Positions 36,450 to 44,370 of a stretch of DNA of 64,000 bases are shown piece after piece. The DNA is from Cystobacter fuscus. Its GTDB lineage: Bacteria; Myxococcota; Myxococcia; Myxococcales; Myxococcaceae. The stretch spans positions 3,534,001 to 3,598,000 of the forward strand of contig NZ_CP022098.1 in the NCBI RefSeq assembly GCF_002305875.1, in the 5' to 3' direction. Every line of letters begins with the position of its first letter. Positions within the stretch are counted from its first letter, which is position 1. A program made the translations under genes and the position numbers. Under the pieces are notes generated by a model. It saw nothing but the letters and a program-made list of their open reading frames with translations. It did no database searches and was not told where the DNA came from.

Positions 36450-37628
36450 ATGGCCACCATCAAGCATCGAGCCCCCCGTCCCATGGCTCAGATCCTGCCG
36501 CACGGTCAGTCCTCCAAGACTTCCGCGGCTTCCCATCCACAGTCTCCCCCCGCCCCCGCGGGGCACGCGCTGCGTCGTGCGAAGGACCTGGCGTCACCGG
36601 AGCTCGCCAAACCCCCTCCCGAGCCCCCGGGCCCCGGGCAGCTCAAGCGTGCCGCGGCGCTGGAGGGGCCGCCCCCGCCCAGGGTCCGGCCTCCGGACAA
36701 GGCGAGCGCCGCCGTGCTGGGCACCCTCGCTCCGCAGCCGCTGCACGTGGGCCAGGGGCACGCCGACGTGGGGACCGTCGGGGACTTCCGGCTGGACAAG
36801 CTGGAGGATCGTCCCGCGGCCGACAAGAAGGACAAGCTCCTTGGCACCAAGGTCGAGAACAAGCGCGAGCACGCGTACAAGAAGCTGGAGTTCAAGAACG
36901 TCAACGGCACGGCCAGCAACAACCTGATGACGGTGGGCCAGTCCAAGATGAAAGGCGCCTACTTCAAGGACCGCGAGAAGGGCCACTTCGAGGCCCAGGG
37001 CAAGGCGGAGCTCGGGGTGACCGCGGCCACGGTGAAATACGAGAACACGCACAAGGGCCGCCTGGGCACCACCCAGACCAAGGCGTCCGTCGAGGTGGGG
37101 GCCACCCTGACGGGCGAGGGCGCGCTGAAAGCGTCCCGGAAGGAGCCCGGGGTGGCGTTGCACGCCAAGGGCGAGGCGCTCGTGGGCACGAAGGCCGAGG
37201 CCAAGGTCGAGCACGCGTTCAACAAGCACGCCAGCGTGGGGGCCGAGGGCAGCGTCACGGCGGGCACCTACGCCAGCGGAACGGCGACGGCCGTCTTCGA
37301 CAAGGGCAGCCGCACGGCCATGGTGAAGGTCGCGGGCCTCGGGTTGGCGGGCGCGCAGGAGGTCGGCCACGGAGAGGTGAAGATGGGGCCGGTGCGCATG
37401 TCCGGCGGCGCCGGAGCCATCCAGGGCCTCTACGGGGGCGCCTCCTTCGCGGGCGGTATGAACAATGGGCGCCTCGGGTTCACCGTGGACGTGGGGGCGT
37501 CCCTGGGGGTGGGCATGCGCGCCCGGGTGGGCGCCAACGTGAACATGAACCCCATCTTCGATGCCGCCCATGGCTTCGGTGACAAGATGAAGCGGAGCCC
37601 GCGCCTGTCGTCCCACCCGTCTCTCTAA
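36450..37628 (+). CDS. Gly/Ala/Lys-rich repeat protein of unknown function
   Basis: A 392-residue protein. Residues 1-110 are Pro/Ala/Lys-rich and probably disordered. From about 125 to 385 runs a low-complexity region of alternating short strands and glycines, with recurring phrases such as GKAELGVTAATVKYE, TKASVEVGATLTGEGA, KGEALVGTKAEAKVEHA and VGAEGSVTAGTYASG. The last 100 residues hold glycine-zipper-like stretches (GGAGAIQGLYGGASFAGGM, VGASLGVGMRARVGA) that could enter membranes. There is no classic signal peptide. ATG 36450 follows AAGGAAAA. It looks like the trafficking half of a secreted or polymorphic effector, but no toxin domain is recognised. Confidence 0.75.
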   Translation: MATIKHRAPRPMAQILPHGQSSKTSAASHPQSPPAPAGHALRRAKDLASPELAKPPPEPPGPGQLKRAAALEGPPPPRVRPPDKASAAVLGTLAPQPLHVGQGHADVGTVGDFRLDKLEDRPAADKKDKLLGTKVENKREHAYKKLEFKNVNGTASNNLMTVGQSKMKGAYFKDREKGHFEAQGKAELGVTAATVKYENTHKGRLGTTQTKASVEVGATLTGEGALKASRKEPGVALHAKGEALVGTKAEAKVEHAFNKHASVGAEGSVTAGTYASGTATAVFDKGSRTAMVKVAGLGLAGAQEVGHGEVKMGPVRMSGGAGAIQGLYGGASFAGGMNNGRLGFTVDVGASLGVGMRARVGANVNMNPIFDAAHGFGDKMKRSPRLSSHPSL

Positions 37629-37634
37629 GTGATC

Positions 37635-37899
37635 ATGAAACCACTCCACATTTCAGAGGACATCCTGCCCATCGCCGATTTCAAGGCTCGTGCCTCCGAA
37701 GTGGTGCGCCGGTTGAAAGAGCATCGCCGTCCGGTGGTCATCACCCAAAGTGGCAAGCCCGCCGCCGTGCTCCTCTCTCCCGAGGAGTTCGATAGGCTCA
37801 CCCATCGTGCCCGATTCCTCGAAGCGGTCGGTGAAGGACTTGCCGATGCGGAGGCGGGCCGCACGGTTTCCGATGAGGCGCTTGGCCCCGCGAAGGTCC
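37635..37899 (+). pseudogene. Phd/YefM-type antitoxin fragment, C-terminus disrupted
   Basis: The first 80 codons encode a Phd-fold antitoxin (ILPIADFKARASEVVRRLKEH, VVITQSGKPAAVLLSPEEFDRL, then FLEAVGEGLADAEAGRTVSDEAL). Normal proteins end a few residues later. Here the frame instead runs into an inverted-repeat element at 37900-37992 and then stays open as antisense of the phosphatase gene, with no RelE/ParE toxin following. A GTG at 37629 directly abuts the previous stop; ATG 37635 is the more usual N-terminus. It is best viewed as an orphaned, damaged antitoxin. Confidence 0.7.
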
Positions 37900-37992
37900 C
37901 GCGAAGGTGTCAAAGGATTCGAGTCGGCGCTCATCACTCCGCTGCGATGCGCGGTACGAATTCCCGGTACGAATTCCCTGACACCTTCCGCG
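37900..37992. repeat. MITE-like inverted-repeat element with a 13-base tandem repeat
   Basis: GAAGGTGTCA (37903-37912) and TGACACCTTC (37979-37988) are perfect terminal inverted repeats; the similarity extends inward about 10 more bases imperfectly and outward with CGCG. Next to the right arm, GGTACGAATTCCC occurs twice in tandem (37953-37965, 37966-37978). It interrupts the antitoxin gene. Confidence 0.6.
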
Positions 37993-38050
37993 CTCCTTCC
38001 AAAAGGCGCCATTCCGGAAGAGGGCGAGGACTGACTCTTCCGCGGTCGGT

Positions 38051-38620
38051 TCAGGCCCTCAGTTCCGTCGCGGTGAGGCGCCAGCCTCCATTGCCCGAGG
38101 GCGGCTCCACCCAGAGCGGCAGGGCGTTGGGGGTGCGGATGTTCGCCTCCAGCCCCGCCGCCTGGCGCACGGCGCGCCAGAGGGCTCCATGCGCCACGAC
38201 CAGCACCGGGCCGGGATGGGCGGTGGCTCGGTTGATGGCCTTCACGGCGCGCTCGCGCAGCGCGGCGAAGGTTTCGGCCCCCTTGGGGGTCGCGATGCCG
38301 GTGATCCAGTCGTCGAACCAGCCGGACATCTTCTGCCCTTCCCTCACGCCAAAGGCGCATTCCTGGAGTTCGGAATCGAAGTTCACCGGCAGCTCCAGCC
38401 GCGCCGCCACGATCTCCGCCGTCACCCGCGCGCGGCCGAGGGTACTGGAATGGATGGAGCGGATGCCTTGCCCCACCAGCGCCTGCGCCGCCCGCTTCGC
38501 CTGGGCGAGGCCTACCTCGTTCAACGGGACGTCCACCTGTCCCTGGGAGAGCAGGCGGGCGTTCCAGTCCGTCTCTCCGTGGCGGAGAAACCAGAAGGGG
38601 ATGGGGTTCAGGTCGGTCAT
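38051..38620 (-). CDS. Histidine phosphatase (phosphoglycerate mutase-like)
   Basis: A 189-residue enzyme of the branch-1 histidine phosphatase superfamily. It has the phospho-His motif FLRHGETDWN at residues 10-19, IHSSTLGRARVTAEI, ELQECAFGVREG and the second histidine in LVVAHGALWRAV. Members dephosphorylate small metabolites or act as mutases; the substrate is not evident. ATG 38620 puts the motif at its usual distance from the N-terminus. It is on the same strand as the thioesterase, dNK and GDPD genes, 90 bases after the thioesterase stop. Confidence 0.92.
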   Translation of the reverse strand: MTDLNPIPFWFLRHGETDWNARLLSQGQVDVPLNEVGLAQAKRAAQALVGQGIRSIHSSTLGRARVTAEIVAARLELPVNFDSELQECAFGVREGQKMSGWFDDWITGIATPKGAETFAALRERAVKAINRATAHPGPVLVVAHGALWRAVRQAAGLEANIRTPNALPLWVEPPSGNGGWRLTATELRA

Positions 38621-38710
38621 GTCGGTGGCAGGGGGAAAGAGAAGGGATACCACGTCGGCGCGGCGGAGGAGCCGCTCCTTGAGTCGGCCGCACGGGCTAC
38701 CGGGGGCGTG

Positions 38711-39229
38711 TCAGCCCGCGATGCCGGGCTTGATGACCTTCTGCCAGGCGAAGCTCGTGGGCTTGCGCGCGAGCCGCTCCTGACGCCGCTGCTCGGCCTC
38801 GCGCAGCGCGGCGTGCTCCTCTTCCGTCTCCAGCTTCAGCGCGGGCACCGGCACGCGCTTGCCTTCCGGGGTGATGGCCACGAAGGTGAGCAGGGCGCTC
38901 GTGGTCAGGTGCTTGTCGCCCGTGAGCGGGTTTTCCGCCGTCACCGTGACGCCCACCTCCATGGAGGTGCGGAAGGTGGCGATGACTCGCGCGTGCAGCG
39001 TCACCGTCCAGCCGACCTTGATGGAGGCGTGGAAGTGCAGGTCATCCATGGAGGCGGTGACCACCATCTGCCGGCAGTGGCGCTGGGCGGAGATGGCGCC
39101 GCAGATGTCGATCCACTCCATCACCCGGCCTCCGAACGCGGCGTTGGCCGGGTTGGCGTCCGAGGGGAGGATCATCTGCGTCATCACCACTTCGGACTCA
39201 CGGGGGCTCTTGGGGGACAACTCGGGCAC
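38711..39229 (-). CDS. Acyl-CoA thioesterase, hotdog fold (YciA/BACH type)
   Basis: A 172-residue protein that hydrolyses acyl-CoA. Hallmarks are SESEVV-like start, MTQMILPSDANPANAAFGGRVMEW with the catalytic Asp in WIDICGA, and a C-terminal charged tail. GTG 39229 is preferred because GAGAGG of its ribosome site overlaps the stop of the kinase gene and because family members begin 15 residues before VVMTQ. The first ATG would be at 39184. It is translated right behind the deoxynucleoside kinase. Confidence 0.9.
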   Translation of the reverse strand: MPELSPKSPRESEVVMTQMILPSDANPANAAFGGRVMEWIDICGAISAQRHCRQMVVTASMDDLHFHASIKVGWTVTLHARVIATFRTSMEVGVTVTAENPLTGDKHLTTSALLTFVAITPEGKRVPVPALKLETEEEHAALREAEQRRQERLARKPTSFAWQKVIKPGIAG

Positions 39230-39243
39230 GGGCGTGCTACCTC

Positions 39244-40014
39244 TCAGGCGAGGAAGGTGGAGATCCGGTCGAGGAACTCCTCGCGTCCCCGGCCGGTGCG
39301 GATGTCCTGCGTGGTCACGTCGAGCACCAGGCAGTCCATGCCATACTTCGTCTTCAGCACCTCGGGGAAGGTGGCGTAGTAGCCGTTGAGCCCGCGCAGG
39401 AAGGTCTTCTGGATGCCCTTCTCCTCCTCGCGGCCCCGCTCGCGGATGCGCTCGAGCAGCACCTCCACCGCGGCCACGTCGAAGCAGATGACCCGGTCGG
39501 GCTGCACGATGCCGCGCGTGAGGCGCTGGAAGTACTCGAAGTAGAGATCCAGCTCCGCGTTCGTCAGGTGCCCGAGCCCATGCAGGTACTTGGCGAAGAT
39601 CTCCGGATCCTCGTAGAGCGTGCGGTCCTGCACGCAGCTCTTCTTCACCGAGTGGATGAGCTCGTGGTGCTCGACGCGCCGGATGAGGAACTCGAGCTGG
39701 AGGGTGAAGGACCACCGCCCCATGTTGGCGTAGTAGTCCTTGAGGAAGCGGTTGTCGATGACGGGCTCGTCGAACAGCTCGAAGCCGAAGGACTGGCTGA
39801 TGAGCTTGGCGGCCGTCGTCTTTCCCGCGCCGATGTTGCCCGCCAGGGCCACGAAGCGGCGGGCCCGGGGGATGCGCACGCGGCGCACGGTGTTGCGCGC
39901 GGGCGTCTCGGGAGCGGGCGGCGGGGGAGGGCCGGCGGCCAGGGTGGACCGCGGGACCAGGCTGGGCTCGGCCGGATCCTGGGAGACGCGCTTGCGGGAA
40001 GGAGGGCGGGGCAT
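39244..40014 (-). CDS. Deoxynucleoside kinase (dNK family)
   Basis: A 256-residue enzyme that phosphorylates deoxynucleosides for salvage. It has P-loop ALAGNIGAGKTTAAKLI (about 60), substrate loop FDEPVIDNRFLKDYY, the DR(S/T) motif VQDRTLYEDPEIFA and a basic lid LLERIRERGREEEKG. The first 50 residues are a Pro/Ala-rich extension not found in most family members. ATG 40014 follows GGAG. It starts 14 bases after the GDPD gene and precedes the thioesterase, so the three are one operon. Confidence 0.92.
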   Translation of the reverse strand: MPRPPSRKRVSQDPAEPSLVPRSTLAAGPPPPPAPETPARNTVRRVRIPRARRFVALAGNIGAGKTTAAKLISQSFGFELFDEPVIDNRFLKDYYANMGRWSFTLQLEFLIRRVEHHELIHSVKKSCVQDRTLYEDPEIFAKYLHGLGHLTNAELDLYFEYFQRLTRGIVQPDRVICFDVAAVEVLLERIRERGREEEKGIQKTFLRGLNGYYATFPEVLKTKYGMDCLVLDVTTQDIRTGRGREEFLDRISTFLA

Positions 40015-40028
40015 GGACGCTCCAGGGC

Positions 40029-40850
40029 TTAACGCGGCTTGGGGGACTCGTCCAAGACTCGGCGGAGCAGATCCGGTCGGTCCGTCATGATGCCGCCCAC
40101 GCCCTCGGCGACGAGCTGGCGCATCTCCCCGGGGTCGTCCACCGTCCACACGTTGATCCACTTGCCGTGGGCCCTCGCCGCGCTCAGCAGCAGGTCGTCC
40201 ACCAGGCGCACCTCGCCGAAGTACAGGGGCATGTCGAGCACGCCGTAGCGGGGATCCTCCGGGATGGGCTCGCCCATGCGCACCGCGAGGACGAAGGCGG
40301 TCAGCGCGTCGCGGGGGTAGAAGTGGCAGGCCTCCGGCAGCACCCGCGCGAGGCGCTCGCCCACCGGATCCAGCTCGCTGCCCACGCACACGCGCCCGAG
40401 CGCCCGCTCCTCGCGCAGCAGGGAAGCGAAGGCCTCCTCGACGCCCGGCACGTCCGGTTTCATCTCGATGTTCAGGCGCAGGTCTGGAAAGGCGCGCAGC
40501 ACCTCGCGCAGGGACGGCAGGCGCACGCCCTGGTCCCGGAAGGGGTGGGTGAGCCCCCCGTCCGGGCTGAAGTGGAAGCCGGCGTCCAGGCGCTGGAGCT
40601 CGGCCAGGGTATGGGTGGCCACCTCCCCGGCGCCGTCGGTGCACCGCTCCAGGGTGGCGTCATGGGCCACCACCAGCTCTCCATCCCGCGTCAGGTGGAC
40701 GTCCGTCTCCAGCATCTGGGTGCGGTGGCGTTCCACGGCCAGGCGGAAGGCGGGGAGGGTGTTCTCCGGCGCGAGCCGGGAACCCCCCCGGTGGGAGATG
40801 TGCAGGGTGGGTGACAGACCCTGGAAGAAGGCATGGAGGGCGGGGGGCAT
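40029..40850 (-). CDS. Glycerophosphodiester phosphodiesterase
   Basis: A 273-residue TIM-barrel enzyme that splits glycerophosphodiesters into glycerol-3-phosphate and an alcohol. Catalytic residues are seen in ISHRGGSRLAPENTL, ETDVHLTRDGELVVAHD (Glu, Asp, His) and LNIEMKP. The C-terminal VNVWTVDDPGEM (as INVWTVDD) and GIMTDRP strands complete the barrel. There is no signal peptide, so it is the cytoplasmic UgpQ-like kind. First gene of the GDPD-dNK-thioesterase operon. Confidence 0.94.
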   Translation of the reverse strand: MPPALHAFFQGLSPTLHISHRGGSRLAPENTLPAFRLAVERHRTQMLETDVHLTRDGELVVAHDATLERCTDGAGEVATHTLAELQRLDAGFHFSPDGGLTHPFRDQGVRLPSLREVLRAFPDLRLNIEMKPDVPGVEEAFASLLREERALGRVCVGSELDPVGERLARVLPEACHFYPRDALTAFVLAVRMGEPIPEDPRYGVLDMPLYFGEVRLVDDLLLSAARAHGKWINVWTVDDPGEMRQLVAEGVGGIMTDRPDLLRRVLDESPKPR

Positions 40851-40997
40851 GGCCCCCCATGTTAGAGGCCCCGGGGCTGGCTCGCGCGTTTCATGATGGG
40901 TCCGCCAGGGGGGTAGTGGAGAAGTAGCCGGACGGGCGTCGGGTCTGGTATCCCCGCTCCCGTTCGCGTGACCCCCCCTCCAAGGGGAGGGTTGATT

Positions 40998-43328
40998 TTG
41001 GATAAGCTCGGCGCGAGTTCGCGCTCCTCACTCCGGTCCGCCTTGGGGGCTGCCATTCCCGAGAATTCTCCCCAGACTGCCACCCCCTTCGGCAAGTACC
41101 TCCTGGTCAAGCGGCTCGCGACGGGCGGCATGGCGGAGCTCTTCCTCGCCCAGGAACCTCCCAGCCCGGAGCTGCTGGTCATCAAGCGCATCCTCCCGTA
41201 CCTCACGGAGGAGCCGGAGTTCGTCCAGATGTTCCTGGACGAGGCGCGCATCGCCGCCCAGCTCCACCACCCGAACATCGTCCAGGTGTTCGGGCTGGGC
41301 CGCATCAACGAGAGCATCTTCATCGCGATGGAGTACGTGGAGGGCGTGGACCTGCGGCGCATCCTCGCCGAGGAGACGCGCTTCTCCGCCTCGGTGCCCT
41401 ACGCCGTGGCCGCCCGCATCTGCGCCCAGGTGGCCGCGGGCCTGGATCACGCCCACAACTCCAAGGGCGTGGATGGTCGTCCCCTGGGCCTCATCCACCG
41501 GGACGTCAGCCCCCAGAACGTGATGGTGGCCTACAACGGCCAGGTGAAGCTCGTGGACTTCGGCATCGCCAAGGCCGAGGCCTTCGCCGAGCGCAGCAAG
41601 CCGGGCGTCATCAAGGGCAAGTTCCTCTACCTGTCGCCCGAGCAGGTCATGCAGGAGAAGTTGGATCACCGCTCGGACATCTTCGCGCTGGGGGTGATGC
41701 TCTATGAGATCACCACCGGGCGCTCTCCCTTCTCCCGGGCCAACACCGAGGGCATCCTCTTCGCCATCCGCTCGGAGCACCCGTCCCCGCCCCACCTGCT
41801 GCGCGACGGCTACCCCCAGGAGTTGTCGCGCATCGTCATGAAGTGCCTCATGAAGGACCGCACCCAGCGCTACCAGCGCGCGGCCCACGTGCAGGCGGAC
41901 CTCGAGGCCTTGCTCGCCTCGGGGACGATGAAGCAGAGCCAGGACGTGGCGGCCTACGTCGCTCGCCTGCTCGGCGCGGAGGAGGAGCGCACGCAGTTGC
42001 ACGTGCCCATCACCGGCAGCCGCAAGGCCGTGTCCTCCCTGCCTCCGGTGGTTCCCGTGCTGCCGCCTCCTCCCTCGGGGCTCGTCGCCCGGCCCAGCCT
42101 GCGCACCAACGTGCACGGCCAGCCGCCCGCGGTGGACCCCGAGGGCGAGGAGCCCCGCACGGAGATGGCCCGCCCGCAGGAGATGCTCGCCGCCGCGGCC
42201 CTGGGCGCGGACGAAGCCGAGCCCACCGCCGTGGGCCCCCAGCCTGGTGGTCGCGCCGAGCAGACGAGTCCCCTGGGCCGTGCCCTGCGTCGCTTCAACG
42301 AGAAGGTCGAGGAGGAGGATCGGGACGATGAGTCCACGACCCATGAGCGGCTGGGTCGCCTCGCCTCGGGCCGGCGCTCCGCCGTTCTGACGCGCAAGCC
42401 CACGCCCTCCGTGGCCTCGTTGGATCGCCGCCGGGGGCCTCCGGTGCGAGAGGCGGAGGACGAGGACTTCGGCGAGGAAGATCCCTCCGTCGCGTCAGCC
42501 CTCTCCGTGGCCACGCTGAACGAGCGAGGCCCCTCGCGCGCCGTGTCCGCCGTCGGGTATGGCGAGTCCACGTCCGAGAGCACCTCCGAGGTGTCGGGCA
42601 CGCACAGCCTGCCGCTGCGCCAGGTGGAGCCGGACGACGATCCGGACGACGACGTTTCCACCACGGCTGGCGGAGGCATGGGCTCCTACACCCAGCCGCT
42701 GCCCGCGCCCTCGACGGGGGGGCGTCGGCGTCAGATGATCCTGGCGGTGTTGCTCATGGTGGTGTTGGGGGTGGGGGTCGCGGTGGCGGCCTGGTGGATC
42801 ACCTCCACCATGGCCACCTCGCGCCAGGAGGCCTCGAGCGAAGCGGAGGAGACGCCCCCACCGGAGACGCCGGCGGATCCTTCCGTGGCTCCGGAGTCCG
42901 GCACGGGTCGCGCCGCGGCGGACGCCCCGGTTCCGGAGCAGGGAAGCTCGCCCGCTCCCTCCCCGGGGGCACAGCCCAACGTGGCGGGTAGCTCGGAGAG
43001 CGGCCAGACAGGCATGGGAGCGCCCGGCTCCCCCGGCTCCTCCCCGAACGCCCTGGAGGGGGAGAAGAACCTTCAGGATCCCACCTTGGCGGTGGGGGTG
43101 CGCGTGCAGTTCAAGGCCCCGGCCCGGACGCAGTTGTGGGTGGGGACCGCCAGCGTGAAACCCAATGGTTTCCTCTCGGTGTTGCCGGGGACGCTCCTGG
43201 TGGAGTTCCGTTGCCCGAACCAGGCTGGAACCCCGAAAACCAAGACTTTCGAGGTTCCGGCGGAGCCCACGAAGCCGGTCGTCTTCAAGCTGGACAAGCA
43301 GGACTGCGCCCCGCGGAGCCGCCGCTAG
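40998..43328 (+). CDS. Hanks-type Ser/Thr protein kinase, membrane-anchored, PEGA-like sensor
   Basis: A 776-residue kinase. The catalytic domain spans about 20-300: YLLVKRLATGGMAELFLA, VIKRILP (Lys), LIHRDVSPQNVM, VDFGIAKAEA and YLSPEQ. A 280-residue Ala/Pro/Glu-rich linker follows, then one membrane helix (RRRQMILAVLLMVVLGVGVAV, about 580), a disordered Pro/Ser stretch and a terminal PEGA-like domain outside the cytoplasm. TTG 40998 is chosen as start because the near-perfect ribosome site AAGGGGAGG lies at 40982-40990; GTG 40968 is in frame but has none. The substrate is unknown. Confidence 0.93.
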   Translation: MDKLGASSRSSLRSALGAAIPENSPQTATPFGKYLLVKRLATGGMAELFLAQEPPSPELLVIKRILPYLTEEPEFVQMFLDEARIAAQLHHPNIVQVFGLGRINESIFIAMEYVEGVDLRRILAEETRFSASVPYAVAARICAQVAAGLDHAHNSKGVDGRPLGLIHRDVSPQNVMVAYNGQVKLVDFGIAKAEAFAERSKPGVIKGKFLYLSPEQVMQEKLDHRSDIFALGVMLYEITTGRSPFSRANTEGILFAIRSEHPSPPHLLRDGYPQELSRIVMKCLMKDRTQRYQRAAHVQADLEALLASGTMKQSQDVAAYVARLLGAEEERTQLHVPITGSRKAVSSLPPVVPVLPPPPSGLVARPSLRTNVHGQPPAVDPEGEEPRTEMARPQEMLAAAALGADEAEPTAVGPQPGGRAEQTSPLGRALRRFNEKVEEEDRDDESTTHERLGRLASGRRSAVLTRKPTPSVASLDRRRGPPVREAEDEDFGEEDPSVASALSVATLNERGPSRAVSAVGYGESTSESTSEVSGTHSLPLRQVEPDDDPDDDVSTTAGGGMGSYTQPLPAPSTGGRRRQMILAVLLMVVLGVGVAVAAWWITSTMATSRQEASSEAEETPPPETPADPSVAPESGTGRAAADAPVPEQGSSPAPSPGAQPNVAGSSESGQTGMGAPGSPGSSPNALEGEKNLQDPTLAVGVRVQFKAPARTQLWVGTASVKPNGFLSVLPGTLLVEFRCPNQAGTPKTKTFEVPAEPTKPVVFKLDKQDCAPRSRR

Positions 43329-43339
43329 GGGTGGGAACA

Positions 43340-43358
43340 GGGGGCCATATGCGCCCCC
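43340..43358 (+). terminator. GC hairpin after the Ser/Thr kinase
   Basis: GGGGGC (43340-43345) and GCCCCC (43353-43358) with a 7-base loop, 12 bases past the kinase stop. It lacks a T-tract. Confidence 0.45.
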
Positions 43359-43484
43359 CACCCCGTCCTGCGGACAAGTGGGCGAGGGTACGCGGGAGTG
43401 GCTATAAGCCGTTGGAATTCCAGGGGTTTTGCCTTCCTCATCGCGTTTACACATGTCAGCCGGGTCCCTAGAATCGGCCGGTCT

Positions 43485-44285
43485 ATGGCGCGTGCGAAGA
43501 AGAAGAATCTGGCGAAGAAGCGAAGCTCGCCGGCGGGGCGTATCGCCCGCGAGCACTCCGTCGCCCCCGAGCCCAATCGGTTGGTGAAGGTGTGGCGGCG
43601 CGTGCTCGAGCGTCGGCTGCGCACCCGGCTCAAGGCCCCGGTGGCGGTGGAAGTTCACGACAACACGCACACGATGCTCACGTTCCAGCGCGACCGGGCG
43701 TTGTGGCGCGTGCGGCTGCACCACATGTTCCTGGCGGCGCCGGATGAGATCATCCAGGCGCTCGCCGACTACGTGCGTCACGGGGATGCGGAGGCGAGCG
43801 CGGGGTTGGACAAGTTCATCGAGCGCAACAAGGCGTACATCCGCCGGGTCTCTCCCGCGCAGATGCGCAAGCGGCTGCGGCTGGATCCCATCGGTCAGCA
43901 TCACGATCTGGCGCGCATCTTCGAGCGGCTCAACGAGCGCTACTTCCGTGGCCGCATCGACGCGGCCATCACCTACGGACCGGCGCCGCGTGTCACCCGG
44001 CCGCGCAAGAGCATCAAGATGGGCTCCTACTCGGCGGACTCGCGCGTCATCCGCATCCACCCGGCGTTGGATCAGCCCGTGGTGCCGCGCTACTTCGTGG
44101 AGTGGATCGTCTTCCACGAGATGCTCCACCACGTGTACCGCACCCGCCGGGGCGAGGACGGCCGGCGCTGCATCCACCCGCCCGAGTTCCTCGAGCACGA
44201 GCGGCGCTTCCACGACTTCGCGCGGGCGCAGGCCTGGGAGCTGGAGAACCTGGATCTGCTGCTGCACGCGCGGGTGTCGGCCTGA
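43485..44285 (+). CDS. SprT-like zinc metalloprotease domain protein
   Basis: A 266-residue protein. The N-terminal tail is Lys/Arg-rich (ARAKKKNLAKKRSS) and may bind nucleic acid. The SprT-like part holds FERLNERYFRGRIDAAITYG, SADSRVIRIHPALDQP and the zinc motif FHEMLHHVY (His211, Glu212, His215), with a third ligand likely in the PPEFLEHERRFHDF helix. SprT/Spartan-type enzymes degrade DNA-bound proteins in eukaryotes; the bacterial role is unclear. ATG 43485 is used because the frame before it is unconserved; the ribosome site is weak. Confidence 0.88.
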   Translation: MARAKKKNLAKKRSSPAGRIAREHSVAPEPNRLVKVWRRVLERRLRTRLKAPVAVEVHDNTHTMLTFQRDRALWRVRLHHMFLAAPDEIIQALADYVRHGDAEASAGLDKFIERNKAYIRRVSPAQMRKRLRLDPIGQHHDLARIFERLNERYFRGRIDAAITYGPAPRVTRPRKSIKMGSYSADSRVIRIHPALDQPVVPRYFVEWIVFHEMLHHVYRTRRGEDGRRCIHPPEFLEHERRFHDFARAQAWELENLDLLLHARVSA

Positions 44286-44296
44286 GAGAGCGGGGT

Positions 44297-44317
44297 CTCC
44301 CCTGGCGCTCGGGGGAG
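44297..44317. terminator. Hairpin between convergent genes
   Basis: CTCCCC (44297-44302) and GGGGAG (44312-44317) pair around a 9-base loop between the SprT-like gene and the convergent membrane-protein gene. Confidence 0.4.
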
Positions 44318-44370
44318 GATGATGCCGCCGGGGCCGCGCCGCTCTCCGGGCGGCGTGCCGGGCGGGGCAC

